From Polyangium sp. y55x31 (GTDB taxonomy: Bacteria; Myxococcota_A; Polyangia; Polyangiales; Polyangiaceae), in assembly GCF_029946505.1 (NCBI RefSeq), contig NZ_JARZHG010000023.1:117758-181757 (forward strand): a stretch of DNA of 64,000 nucleotides, read 5' to 3'. Each line of letters opens with the position of its first letter. The stretch's first letter is position 1. Below the pieces are notes generated by a model. That model worked only from the letters and a program-made list of their open reading frames with translations, ran no database searches and had not been told where the DNA came from. This document shows, piece after piece, positions 1 through 7,856 of this stretch. A program made the position numbers and the translations under genes.

Positions 1-95
1 GTCCGCCCCCTCCATGAGGCTTCGCGGTCCACGAATCAAGGGAAAGAATCCCCCACGCTTTCGACGCGGCGCCGCGTACGCACTAGACTGATCGC

Positions 96-1058
96 ATGGA
101 TCTACCCGCCGAACCGAGAGTCCGCTGGATCCTCCACCGCGCCGCGGCGCTGATCGAGCAAGGCGCCGAGCCCGTGCGCGGTCTCGTGCTTCCGACCGCC
201 GACTATTTTCCCGATCCCTTCGATGGATCGCCGAACGCGGTGGCGAAGCTCCTCGAGCGCGTGCAAGCGCTCGCGGGCCTCTCGGATCTCACGGTCGAGC
301 TCACGCTCGTCACGCCCGAAGGCGAGACGATGAGCACGGGCTGCGGCAGCGGCGCTTGTGGACCCGGCGGCAAGATCGAAGCGCGCCTCGATCGCGTCGG
401 TCGTCGCCCCGATGGCTCGTACGTCGTCGCGGTGGGTACGGGCGAAGTGCGTGATCCCGTGGTCCTCACGACGGCCCTCGTCCGCTCCGTGGCCTGCATG
501 TTCATGACCGAGGCCGACGCGTACGACGGACTCTCCGCGGCCGAACGTGAGCTCGTCACGGATCTCGCGGGCGTGCTGCTCGGCTTCGGCGTCCTGCTCG
601 CGAACGGCTCGCACGTCGTCGTGAAGGGCTGCGGCGGCGCGAAGATCCACTCGGCGACGCGCCTCGTCACGAACGAGCTCACGCTCGCGCTCGCGATGTT
701 CTGCAAGCTCTTCGGCACGGACGGCCGTGTCGCCACGCGCCACCTCGATCCCGTCCCTCGCGAGCGCTTCGCGGAGTCCGAGACCTGGGCGCGCGCGAAC
801 GCGGCCGTCGTGCGCAGGCTGCGCGAAGATCCGGACGGCATCCGCAGCGACGCGTTCGTCCTCGATCAAGCCGAGGGATGGATGTCGCGCCTCTTCGGCT
901 TCGGCCGCGGCAAACGCGCGCCCACGGCCGAGGAGACACTCTCCGAGCTCGAACGATCGATGCGCGCTACGGCGCCGAAGAAAACCGTGGATCCCGAGCG
1001 CGCGAAAAAGCTCGCCGAGCTGCGCGCGCTCGTGGACGAGACCCTGGAAGGACAATGA
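96..1058 (+). CDS. Conserved hypothetical protein coupled to argH
   Basis: 320 residues, ATG start, not recognised as a named family. It has a glycine/cysteine patch (CGSGACGPGG, about residues 82-91) and a second one (KGCGG, about 174-178). These could bind a metal or form a tight turn, but no catalytic motif is identifiable. There is no signal peptide or membrane segment, so it is probably cytoplasmic. The C-terminal 60 residues are charged and helical, possibly coiled. Its TGA overlaps the argH ATG (ATGA), so the two genes are almost certainly one transcript and translationally coupled. This suggests, but does not show, a role linked to arginine metabolism. Confidence 0.8.
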   Translation: MDLPAEPRVRWILHRAAALIEQGAEPVRGLVLPTADYFPDPFDGSPNAVAKLLERVQALAGLSDLTVELTLVTPEGETMSTGCGSGACGPGGKIEARLDRVGRRPDGSYVVAVGTGEVRDPVVLTTALVRSVACMFMTEADAYDGLSAAERELVTDLAGVLLGFGVLLANGSHVVVKGCGGAKIHSATRLVTNELTLALAMFCKLFGTDGRVATRHLDPVPRERFAESETWARANAAVVRRLREDPDGIRSDAFVLDQAEGWMSRLFGFGRGKRAPTAEETLSELERSMRATAPKKTVDPERAKKLAELRALVDETLEGQ

Positions 1059-2353
1059 GCGGACGACTCTGGGACAAAGGCGGCGCCACCGACGCCGCCA
1101 TGCTCCGTTACACCTCCCGCGACGACTGGAAGCTCGATCAACGCCTGCTCGCCTACGACCTCGTGGCCACGCGCGCACACGTGCGCGGCCTCCATCGCAT
1201 CGGCGTTCTGTCGGACGGCGAGCTCGACGCCATGGAGCGCGCTCTCGCCGAGCTCGTCCGGAAAAACGACGCCGGCGAGCTCGTCCTCACGGAGGCCGAC
1301 GAGGACGGCCACACCGCAATCGAGGCCGCACTCGTCTCCATGCTCGGCGACACCGGCAAGAAGGTGCACACGGGCCGCAGCCGCAACGATCAAGTCCTCG
1401 TGGCGATGCGCCTCTACGAGCGCGACGCGATGGACGAGCTCGAAGCGCTCGTCGTCGCCGCCGCCTCCGCCCTCGTCGCGCTCGCGCGTCGCGAGGAGAA
1501 GACGCCGCTCCCCGGCTACACGCACCTCCAGCGCGCCGTGCCGAGCTCGGTGGGCCTCTGGGCGGGCGCCTTCGCCGAAGGCCTCCTCGACGCGGTCACC
1601 ATCGTCCGCGCCGCGCGTGCGCTCACCGATCGCTCCCCGCTCGGCGCTGCCGCCGGCTACGGCGTGAACCTCCCGCTCGATCGCGAGGGCGTGGCGCGCG
1701 AGCTCGGTTTTTCCGATGTCGCGTGGAACCCGCTCGGATCGCAGACCTCGCGTGGCATCGTCGAGGCCACGCTCCTCGCCGCCGCGTGGCAGGTCATGGC
1801 GATCGTCCGCAGGCTCGCGTGGGACCTCTCCCTCTTCACGACGAGCGAGTTCGGCTTCGTGCGCCTCCCCGACGCGTTCACCACGGGCTCGTCGATCATG
1901 CCGCAGAAGCGTAACCCCGACGTCGTCGAGCTCATGCGCGCGGCCTGCTCGATCGTGCAAGGCGCGCTCGCCGAGGTGCAGACCCTCGTCGCGCTCCCGT
2001 CCGGGTATCACCGCGATCTGCAGCTCACGAAGTCGCCCGTGCTGCGTGGCCTCGACGAGACGCTCGCCACGGTCCGCCTCCTGCCGCGCCTCGTCGAGGG
2101 ACTTCGTTTCGACCACGAACGAATGCTCGCCGCGATCACGCCCGAGTGCTTCGCCACCGACCGCGCCGTCGAGCTCGCCGCCTCCGGCGTCCCTTTCCGC
2201 GAGGCCTATCGCCGCGTCGCCGACGAGATCAAAGGGCTCGCCCAGGGCGACGCGCCGGCGAGCCTCGCCGCGCGCGTCTCACCTGGCGCGCCGGGCGATC
2301 TGCGCCTCGACCTGCTCGAAGCGCGACTCGGATCGCTCACCGCATCTCGATAA
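1055..2353 (+). CDS. argH: Argininosuccinate lyase
   Basis: Cleaves argininosuccinate to arginine and fumarate, the last step of arginine synthesis; cytosolic homotetramer of the fumarase/aspartase superfamily. The family signature GSSIMPQKRNPD is at about residues 277-288. The conserved HTGRSRNDQ region near residue 106 and a PGYTHLQRA segment are also intact. The protein is 432 residues, slightly shorter than the usual 450-470, mainly at the C-terminus. The ATG at 1055 is preferred because it overlaps the upstream stop (ATGA) and gives the normal family N-terminus. The 3' end overlaps the convergent rpiA by 17 bp. Confidence 0.96.
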   Translation: MSGRLWDKGGATDAAMLRYTSRDDWKLDQRLLAYDLVATRAHVRGLHRIGVLSDGELDAMERALAELVRKNDAGELVLTEADEDGHTAIEAALVSMLGDTGKKVHTGRSRNDQVLVAMRLYERDAMDELEALVVAAASALVALARREEKTPLPGYTHLQRAVPSSVGLWAGAFAEGLLDAVTIVRAARALTDRSPLGAAAGYGVNLPLDREGVARELGFSDVAWNPLGSQTSRGIVEATLLAAAWQVMAIVRRLAWDLSLFTTSEFGFVRLPDAFTTGSSIMPQKRNPDVVELMRAACSIVQGALAEVQTLVALPSGYHRDLQLTKSPVLRGLDETLATVRLLPRLVEGLRFDHERMLAAITPECFATDRAVELAASGVPFREAYRRVADEIKGLAQGDAPASLAARVSPGAPGDLRLDLLEARLGSLTASR

Positions 2354-3029
2354 CCGCGTCCGCGCCGCCCACCAGCACCACGTCCGCCAGGTCGACGAAC
2401 AGGCCCGTATCGACGACGCCCGGGATGCGCCGCACCTCGGCGTGCGTCCGCTCCGGGTCGTCGAGCGGCTCGAAGCGCGTGTCGAGGATCCAGTTCATGT
2501 TGTCGGTCACGAAGGGAAACCCATCCGCCTTCTTGCGCACGATGGGCTCGCCGCCGAGGTCTTTGAGGTGCCGCGACGCCGTGGCCACCGCGAAGGGCAC
2601 CACCTCGATCGGGATCGCCGTCCTCGATCCGAGCTTGTTCACGAGCTTCTCCGGCGTCACCAGGATCACGAGCCGCTCAGCCTCGAACGCGACCACGCGC
2701 TCGCGCAGGAGCGCTCCGCCGAGGCCCTTCGTGAGCGCGAGCTCCGGCGTCACCTCGTCCGCGCCGTCGAACGCCACGTCGATCCCGTGGATCTCGTCGA
2801 GCCCGACGCACTCGATCTGAAGCCTCTTCGCGAGCTCCTCCGAGCGCTTCGAGGTCGGCACGCCCCTCACGCGGAGCCCGCGGCGCACCCGCTCGCCCAG
2901 GCGCTCGATGAACGCTTCTGCCGCGCGGCCCGTGCCGAGGCCGAGCGTCATGCCATCCGCCACGTGCGTGAGTGCTGCCTGCGCCACCCGATCGAGCGCG
3001 GCCGGATCTGGACCCTGAGACATCGTCAT
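2337..3029 (-). CDS. rpiA: Ribose-5-phosphate isomerase A
   Basis: Interconverts ribose-5-phosphate and ribulose-5-phosphate in the pentose phosphate pathway. The 230-residue protein has the RpiA landmarks: a phosphate-binding LGLGTGRAA stretch near the N-terminus, then GVPTSKRSEELA, DVAFDGADEV, a TKGLGGALLRE stretch carrying the catalytic-region Lys and Glu, and a VTDNMNWILD motif. The start at 3029 overlaps the upstream PLD-like stop codon (ATGA), which favours it over the ATG six bases later at 3023. It ends convergently inside the last codons of argH. Confidence 0.95.
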   Translation of the reverse strand: MTMSQGPDPAALDRVAQAALTHVADGMTLGLGTGRAAEAFIERLGERVRRGLRVRGVPTSKRSEELAKRLQIECVGLDEIHGIDVAFDGADEVTPELALTKGLGGALLRERVVAFEAERLVILVTPEKLVNKLGSRTAIPIEVVPFAVATASRHLKDLGGEPIVRKKADGFPFVTDNMNWILDTRFEPLDDPERTHAEVRRIPGVVDTGLFVDLADVVLVGGADAVIEMR

Positions 3030-3766
3030 GCCCCGCCCTTGCTCGATCGTGGCCCGCGCGGCAACCGCGAACGACCTTTTCCCGCGGCCTTCTTCGCCGG
3101 CGCCTTCGCGCTCGGCTTCGCTGCTGCGACCGCGCCGTCGAGCGGCGCCGGGCAAACGTCGCGCACCCTGCAGCCTTTGCACTCTCTCCCGGACCAGATC
3201 CGATCGAACGCCTCCTGCATCTCGTCGAGCAGCACGTCGTCGTCCGTCAGGATCCCCGCCTCGAAGTTGCGCCGCCCCTCGCCTTTCGCGCCGAGCCCAG
3301 CGCCCGTCAGGTTCGCCGATCCGAGGTACAGCGCCGCGCCGTCGACCGCGATCATCTTCAGGTGCACACGCGGACAGCGACGCATCGCGAGCCCACCCGC
3401 GGAGAGCTCCTCTTGCCGTGCGAGCTCCTCGCGAAACGCGCGTGACGGCACGCCCGCGTGAAGCAGCCTGAGCTCCACTCCGCTCCGCGCGAGGCCTCGC
3501 AACACCTCGAGGAGCGACACGTACCGGCCCCGCGCGCGCGCCCGTGATCCCACGGGCGCCTCCACGCGCAGCTCCTTCACGTTTGCGGTCGCGATCCACA
3601 CGCTCACGCGCGCCGACGCGAGCACGCGCTGCACGAGCACGTCGTAATGCGCGCGATCCCGGAGCAGGCGCAGCTCGACGCGCCGGCCGCCCAGGCTCAA
3701 GGCGACGTGGCCTCGACCGAGAGGTGCGCGGCGAGGATCGACCGCACGTCGTCCGGCATCGGGCAC
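3026..3766 (-). CDS. Phospholipase D-like phosphodiesterase
   Basis: A 246-residue protein with one HKD half-site: H135, K137 and D142, followed by GSANLT (149-154) and a downstream Asn-Phe-Glu. This is the PLD superfamily signature (phosphodiester hydrolysis of lipid or nucleic acid). One HKD motif implies dimerisation, as in Nuc-type nucleases. The C-terminus carries a small cysteine cluster (CKGC followed by VRDVC) and then a basic Ala/Lys-rich tail that could contact nucleic acid. No signal peptide is visible. The start is uncertain: the ATG at 3766 overlaps the preceding thioesterase gene by 70 bp. It ends with an ATGA overlap into rpiA. The substrate cannot be told from sequence. Confidence 0.8.
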   Translation of the reverse strand: MPDAGRRAVDPRRAPLGRGHVALSLGGRRVELRLLRDRAHYDVLVQRVLASARVSVWIATANVKELRVEAPVGSRARARGRYVSLLEVLRGLARSGVELRLLHAGVPSRAFREELARQEELSAGGLAMRRCPRVHLKMIAVDGAALYLGSANLTGAGLGAKGEGRRNFEAGILTDDDVLLDEMQEAFDRIWSGRECKGCRVRDVCPAPLDGAVAAAKPSAKAPAKKAAGKGRSRLPRGPRSSKGGA

Positions 3767-4122
3767 GACGCCATCACGTCGAGGTTCGTCGTGACGATCG
3801 TGTGCTCCACCGTCGCCACGAGCACGGAGCCCTCTTCGCGGAGCATCCGGTACCTGAGCGTCGCGCTCCGGTTGCCGACGTGCGACGTGCTCGTCTCGAT
3901 CCGCAGCACGTCGCCGTACCGCGCCGGCGCGCTGAACGACATGTTCACCTTCACCGCGGGAAAACCCACGCGTCGCTTCAGGATGAGGTGCGCGTATCCC
4001 CCATCGAGCCCCGCGAAGAAGTGCTCCATCGCCTCGTGCGCGAAGCCGAGGTAGTGCCCGAAGAAGACGATGCCCGCGGCGTCGACCTCCTCGAACTTGA
4101 TCGGCCGCACGAAGGCGATCAT
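3697..4122 (-). CDS. Hotdog-fold acyl-CoA thioesterase (YbgC/4HBT type)
   Basis: 141 residues, the normal length for 4-hydroxybenzoyl-CoA-type thioesterases. The N-terminal FEEVDAAGIVFFGHYL block contains the catalytic Asp (D14) and the start of the central hotdog helix. Such enzymes hydrolyse short or medium acyl-CoA thioesters. The substrate here is not predictable. The ATG lies 4 bp after the DUF3501 stop, so it is part of the minus-strand operon with the Fe-S protein genes. Confidence 0.85.
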   Translation of the reverse strand: MIAFVRPIKFEEVDAAGIVFFGHYLGFAHEAMEHFFAGLDGGYAHLILKRRVGFPAVKVNMSFSAPARYGDVLRIETSTSHVGNRSATLRYRMLREEGSVLVATVEHTIVTTNLDVMASCPMPDDVRSILAAHLSVEATSP

Positions 4123-4126
4123 GGCT

Positions 4127-4702
4127 TCAGGCGAGATCCTCGGCGAGCTTCGTGATCGACACGGGCCCGAGCTCGGTCCGCGCCACGTACCGCGGGTGAT
4201 CCACGCGCACCGCGACCTTCGCCGTCTTCGCGCCGATCGCCGCGATCGCCTCGCCTGCGAGCTTCACCTTGAAGTAGTGCACGGCCGTCGTCCGGTCCGG
4301 CATCACGCCCTTCGGATCACTCTTCGCGGGCGCGCGCACGCCGTCCACCTCGACGCTCACGCAGCCCTCGAGGCCCTTGAGCTCGATCAACATGCGGTCG
4401 CGGACCACGGCGTCCGGAATCTCCACGAACAAGGTCAGGCTGAGCTCGCCCGAGGCCGGGATCAGCTCGTTGTACGTCGCTATCTCGTGCGCGATCCCGC
4501 TCTCGTTCGTGATGCGCTCGGTGCGCAGCATCTCCTGGATCTGCAGGAGCACCGAGTCTCGGTTCTCGAACACCGCCGACATCTGCTCGCCGAGCTTCAC
4601 GCGGCGCGGCCGCTTCTCCTCGATGACGCGCGCCCGGAACCTCGCCCGGATCTGCTCGTAGTCGCCGAGGGGCAGGATCTCGCTCCGATCGATCGGTCGC
4701 AT
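4127..4702 (-). CDS. DUF3501 family protein
   Basis: 191 residues matching the DUF3501 family in overall layout: a short N-terminal ILPLGDYEQIR segment, then RRVKLGEQMSAVFENRDSV, then an all-beta C-terminal half. Its molecular function is unknown. In many proteobacteria it sits beside a GlpC-like Fe-S oxidoreductase and a rubrerythrin, as it does here (known association, recalled from genome organisation). That context suggests a role in handling oxidative damage or electron transfer. The gap to the Fe-S gene is 19 bp and to the thioesterase 4 bp, so co-transcription is very likely. Confidence 0.85.
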   Translation of the reverse strand: MRPIDRSEILPLGDYEQIRARFRARVIEEKRPRRVKLGEQMSAVFENRDSVLLQIQEMLRTERITNESGIAHEIATYNELIPASGELSLTLFVEIPDAVVRDRMLIELKGLEGCVSVEVDGVRAPAKSDPKGVMPDRTTAVHYFKVKLAGEAIAAIGAKTAKVAVRVDHPRYVARTELGPVSITKLAEDLA

Positions 4703-4721
4703 CGCTCTTCTTCCTCCGAAA

Positions 4722-6101
4722 TCAGGCTCGTTCGGCCTTCGTCGTGGGTTCGGCGCCCTCGGCCGACAAGAGCCCGTAAGCGCGCGCGAGCGCCTCGATC
4801 GGGTGGAGAACGTGCTTGCCCGTCTCCTTCACCACGCGCAGCCCTGCGAGCGTGCAGTCGCTCACGACCAAGTCCGGCTCCATGTCCGACACGCCGCGCA
4901 CGAGCTTCTGCGCGTAGCGGCGCCCCGTCTCGTAGTTCGCCGCCTTCATGCCCCACGTCCCGTCGACGGCCGAGCACTGCTCGATCACGCGCACGTCCGT
5001 GTCGGGCACGACGCCGAGCACGCGCGCGCCGGGGAACCCGACCTTCTGCGCGCGCAGGTGGCAGGCCGCGTGATAGGCGACCTTGCCGAGCTTCTCCGGG
5101 AACTCGCGCACGAGCTTCTTCTCGCGGCCGAGCTTCACCAAGAACTCCATGAGGTCGATCGTCGCCGCCGCGACCTCCTTCGCCTCGGGCGTCGGCAGGT
5201 ACTCCGCCCACTCCTTCTTCATCGTGTAGCCGCACGTCGGTCCGGGCACGACGATCGATCGGCCCGCGCGCACGTGCGGCAGGAGCAGCTCCACGTTGTG
5301 CTTGATCTTCTCGGTCGCGGCCTTCACGTCGCCGCCGTCGAGGTTCGGCATCCCGCAGCACGTCAGGCTCGCGCCGCGATCTTCACCCACGCCGGGGTAA
5401 CGCACGCGCACGCCGTTGTGCTCGAGCACGCGCACCGTCGCGCGCGACACGTTCGGCACGTTGTACTCGCCGTAGCAGGTCGCGAACAGCACGACCTCGC
5501 CGTTCTTCCCCGCGTTCTCGGCCGGCTCGTGCTCCGCGAACCACGCGCCGAACGGCTCCGCGGCCATCGGCGGGAGCGGGAACTCCGCCGAGATGCCCGT
5601 CACCTTCTCCTGCACCTTGCGCACGAGGCTCGACGCGAGGACGAAGTTCGAGATCGGCGCCATCACGCCACCGCCCACGGCGCCGATCACCTGCGGCTCG
5701 CCGAGGATCTGGTCGACGAACGTGATGCCCTCGCGCGTGGCGCGGTTTGCTCGCTCGCGGGCCATGAGCCGCGGGAAGTCGAGCATCTCCGACGAGCCCT
5801 CGTCGGGCGTGTACGGGCACTTGATATAACAGAGCTTGCACTGCCAGCAGGCGTCGCTGACGGCCTTGATGTCCGCGTCGTCGATGAGCTCCGCGCCCTC
5901 GGCGCGGCCCGACTCGATCGCCTTGTCGACCCGGTTGAACAGCTCCGGGAACGAGCCGCAGTAGTTCACGCACATGCGGCACTCGTGGCAGATCTGGAAC
6001 GCGCGGCGGAGCTCCGCCTCGAGATCACGCGCGTCGTAGTAGCGCGGATCGTGCGGGCTCGTCGCCGGCGGGGCCTTGGGCTTGCGGGGGATGACGCTCA
6101 C
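4722..6101 (-). CDS. GlpC/HdrD-like Fe-S oxidoreductase with CCG domains
   Basis: 459 residues. Two complete [4Fe-4S] ferredoxin motifs are visible: C38-C41-C44-C48 and C85-C88-C91-C95. A CCG-type cysteine-rich half follows, with LTCCGMPN, PGPTCGY, AACHLRAQ and QCSAVDGTWG segments. The second CCG is replaced by C-S-A-V-D-G. Proteins of this type relay electrons, like the GlpC or heterodisulfide-reductase subunits. No membrane helix is clear, so a peripheral partner is expected. Its company (rubrerythrin upstream, DUF3501 downstream) points to peroxide or oxygen detoxification rather than glycerol metabolism. Confidence 0.9.
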   Translation of the reverse strand: MSVIPRKPKAPPATSPHDPRYYDARDLEAELRRAFQICHECRMCVNYCGSFPELFNRVDKAIESGRAEGAELIDDADIKAVSDACWQCKLCYIKCPYTPDEGSSEMLDFPRLMARERANRATREGITFVDQILGEPQVIGAVGGGVMAPISNFVLASSLVRKVQEKVTGISAEFPLPPMAAEPFGAWFAEHEPAENAGKNGEVVLFATCYGEYNVPNVSRATVRVLEHNGVRVRYPGVGEDRGASLTCCGMPNLDGGDVKAATEKIKHNVELLLPHVRAGRSIVVPGPTCGYTMKKEWAEYLPTPEAKEVAAATIDLMEFLVKLGREKKLVREFPEKLGKVAYHAACHLRAQKVGFPGARVLGVVPDTDVRVIEQCSAVDGTWGMKAANYETGRRYAQKLVRGVSDMEPDLVVSDCTLAGLRVVKETGKHVLHPIEALARAYGLLSAEGAEPTTKAERA

Positions 6102-6215
6102 GGCTTGACCTCGTCTCCGGTTCGTCCTGGCAAAGGGAAGGACGTGCCTCGACCGCGGCAGGCGCGCGGGAGAGCAGCGCTTGCCGCTCGCCCGCGCGCC
6201 GCGCGTTACACTCGC

Positions 6216-6638
6216 TCAGAAGTCGAGGGAATCGAGGGCCTTCGCGAAGCGGCCCGCGTGCGACTTCTCGGCCTTCGCGAGCGTCTCGAACCACTCGGCG
6301 ATGTCGTCGAAGCCCTCCTCGCGGGCCGTGCGCGCCATGCCCGGGTACATCGTCTCGTACTCGTGCGTCTCGCCGGCGACGGAGGCCTTGAGGTTCTTCT
6401 CCGTGTTGCCGATCGGCAGGCCCGTGGCGGGATCGCCGACCTGCTTCAGGTAGTCGAGGTGGCCGTGCGCGTGGCCCGTCTCGCCGTCGGCCGTGTCCTT
6501 GAAGAGGCCCGCGATCTCGGGGCGCCCCTCCACGTCCGCGACCTTGGCGAAGTAGAGATAACGGCGGTTCGCCTGCGACTCGCCGGCAAACGCGTCCTTC
6601 AGGTTCTGGTGGGTCTTGGTTCCTGCGAGGTTCGCCAT
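6216..6638 (-). CDS. Rubrerythrin, ferritin-like domain only
   Basis: 140 residues, a four-helix ferritin-like di-iron protein that reduces hydrogen peroxide. Metal-ligand candidates are E20, E53/H56 (ETGH), E90/E94 and E124/H127 (EKSH). The usual C-terminal rubredoxin domain (about 40 residues with four cysteines) is absent, so electrons must come from another protein. The neighbouring Fe-S oxidoreductase is an obvious candidate (inference). The start at 6638 gives the normal [13 protein letters not shown] N-terminus. It lies 55 bp downstream of a Fur/PerR-family regulator on the same strand. Confidence 0.93.
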   Translation of the reverse strand: MANLAGTKTHQNLKDAFAGESQANRRYLYFAKVADVEGRPEIAGLFKDTADGETGHAHGHLDYLKQVGDPATGLPIGNTEKNLKASVAGETHEYETMYPGMARTAREEGFDDIAEWFETLAKAEKSHAGRFAKALDSLDF

Positions 6639-6693
6639 GGGTGCTCTCGTCTCCTTCGTACTTCCAACGATGAGAAGGAACTGCGTGGTGAAA

Positions 6694-7194
6694 CTAGCGT
6701 GGTTTGCCCGCGCGCGTACGGCCAAACGTGGGCTCGTCCGCGGCGCAGGCCTCGCACAGCCCGCGGTAGATGCGCTCCACGGCGCGCAGGGAAAACCCCG
6801 GCGTCGCCGCGTTGACGCAAGGCGCGAGCGCCGCGCGCGGCTCGGCGTGCGCGCACGAGGGCACGTCCCGCACGAGGCCGCAGCGATCACACACCGCGTG
6901 GTCGTGCGGCGTCATGTTCGCGTCGAAGCGCGCCGCGCCCGGCGACAGGCTCAAGGACACGCAGAGCCCTGCCGCGGCGAGCGCGTCGAGCGTGTTGTAC
7001 ACGGTCGCGAAGCTCATCGTCGGCATCGCGGGGCGGAGCCGTTCGAAGAGCTCCTGGGCCGTCGGGTGCGTCGGGTCGCCTGCGAGCTCGCGCGCGATCG
7101 CCAGGCGTTGCGGCGTCAGCTTGAGGCCGGAGGCCCGGACGCGCGAAAGCATCTCGGCAAAACGTGCTTCGGCCTCGGGGCACGCGTTCGGCAC
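6694..7194 (-). CDS. Fur/PerR-family metalloregulator
   Basis: About 166 residues. It has the winged-helix block (GLKLTPQRLAIARELAG, then TAQELFERLR and SFATVYNTLDALAAAGL), followed by the metal-binding half with HDHAVCDRCG and a second cysteine pair (CEAC) near the end, which form the structural Zn(Cys)4 site. Such proteins repress iron- or peroxide-response genes. A GTG at 7194 (VPNACPEAEARF) is chosen; an ATG at 7152 would give 152 residues. Its position directly upstream of rubrerythrin suggests PerR-like control of that gene, but Fur versus PerR cannot be decided by eye. Confidence 0.88.
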   Translation of the reverse strand: MPNACPEAEARFAEMLSRVRASGLKLTPQRLAIARELAGDPTHPTAQELFERLRPAMPTMSFATVYNTLDALAAAGLCVSLSLSPGAARFDANMTPHDHAVCDRCGLVRDVPSCAHAEPRAALAPCVNAATPGFSLRAVERIYRGLCEACAADEPTFGRTRAGKPR

Positions 7195-7218
7195 GTCCGC
7201 TGGATACTTAGAACCTTT

Positions 7219-7240
7219 CTCAGGTGCAAGTCCTCCTGAG
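7219..7240. promoter_or_regulatory. Inverted repeat upstream of fur/perR
   Basis: CTCAGG (7219-7224) and CCTGAG (7235-7240) form a perfect hexamer inverted repeat with a 10-base spacer, 25 bp upstream of the preferred regulator start. It sits in an unusually AT-rich patch, as a promoter would. It could be an autoregulatory operator or a small hairpin. It does not match a textbook Fur box, so the assignment is tentative. Confidence 0.3.
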
Positions 7241-7377
7241 TTGAGGAAAATCCCTACACTCGTCTCTGTCAGCGGCCCCCCTAGGGTCAGCAGAGGGGAG
7301 CGCGAAAAATCGTGGAGAACCTCACCGGTTTTGCCTGGCGCACGATCCACGGGCTTCGCGAACACGCGTGGACGGCC

Positions 7378-7406
7378 TTGCCAGACAAAAAACCCACTGA
7401 CATACT
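7378..7406 (+). promoter_or_regulatory. Probable sigma-70 promoter of rpsU
   Basis: TTGCCA (7378-7383), a 17-base spacer and CATACT (7401-7406) give a plausible -35/-10 pair (5/6 and 4/6 matches) in the 350-bp gap before rpsU. The implied leader is about 130 nt. Apart from this promoter and the inverted repeat near 7230, I see nothing else in the gap 7195-7544. Confidence 0.5.
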
Positions 7407-7544
7407 GTCGCCCCCTCGCGAACCGGGTTCACGTACACGTGTACCTGCGCGCCGCGGGGAAACCGGAAAACGAAGGACGACAACGCCCCGCGCGGCCCGG
7501 GGGAGCAGGGCCCGCACGACGGAAACGAGAGGACGCGTTCAGAG

Positions 7545-7769
7545 ATGCCTACCGACGCCATTCAGTGCAAACCGCTCGAGGTCGCCGTGGGCGACAAAGG
7601 AATCGAGCGCGCGATCAAGCACCTCAAGCGGAAGATGGCCGCGGAGGGCATCCTTCGTGAGCTCAAGAGGCGCCGGCACTACATGAAGCCCTCGGTCAAG
7701 CGCCGCAAGAAGGCGTCCGAGGCTGCCCGCCGCCGCCGCAAGCGGTCCAAGATGGATGTGATGCAATAG
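7545..7769 (+). CDS. rpsU: 30S ribosomal protein S21
   Basis: 74 residues, strongly basic. The S21 core VAVGDKGIERAIKHLKRKM is followed by an arginine/lysine-rich tail. S21 helps the 30S subunit bind mRNA leaders at initiation. A GAGAGGA purine run lies about 11 bases before the ATG. It appears to be a single-gene transcript with its own promoter; the following glycosyltransferase begins 87 bp later. Confidence 0.96.
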   Translation: MPTDAIQCKPLEVAVGDKGIERAIKHLKRKMAAEGILRELKRRRHYMKPSVKRRKKASEAARRRRKRSKMDVMQ

Positions 7770-7856
7770 CCCGGCGGCGCGTCCGCGCGCCTCGGGTCCA
7801 CCGACGAAGACGCCGGCCGCTCCGCGGAGTCCGGCGTTTCGTCGTTTTGTTCGACC

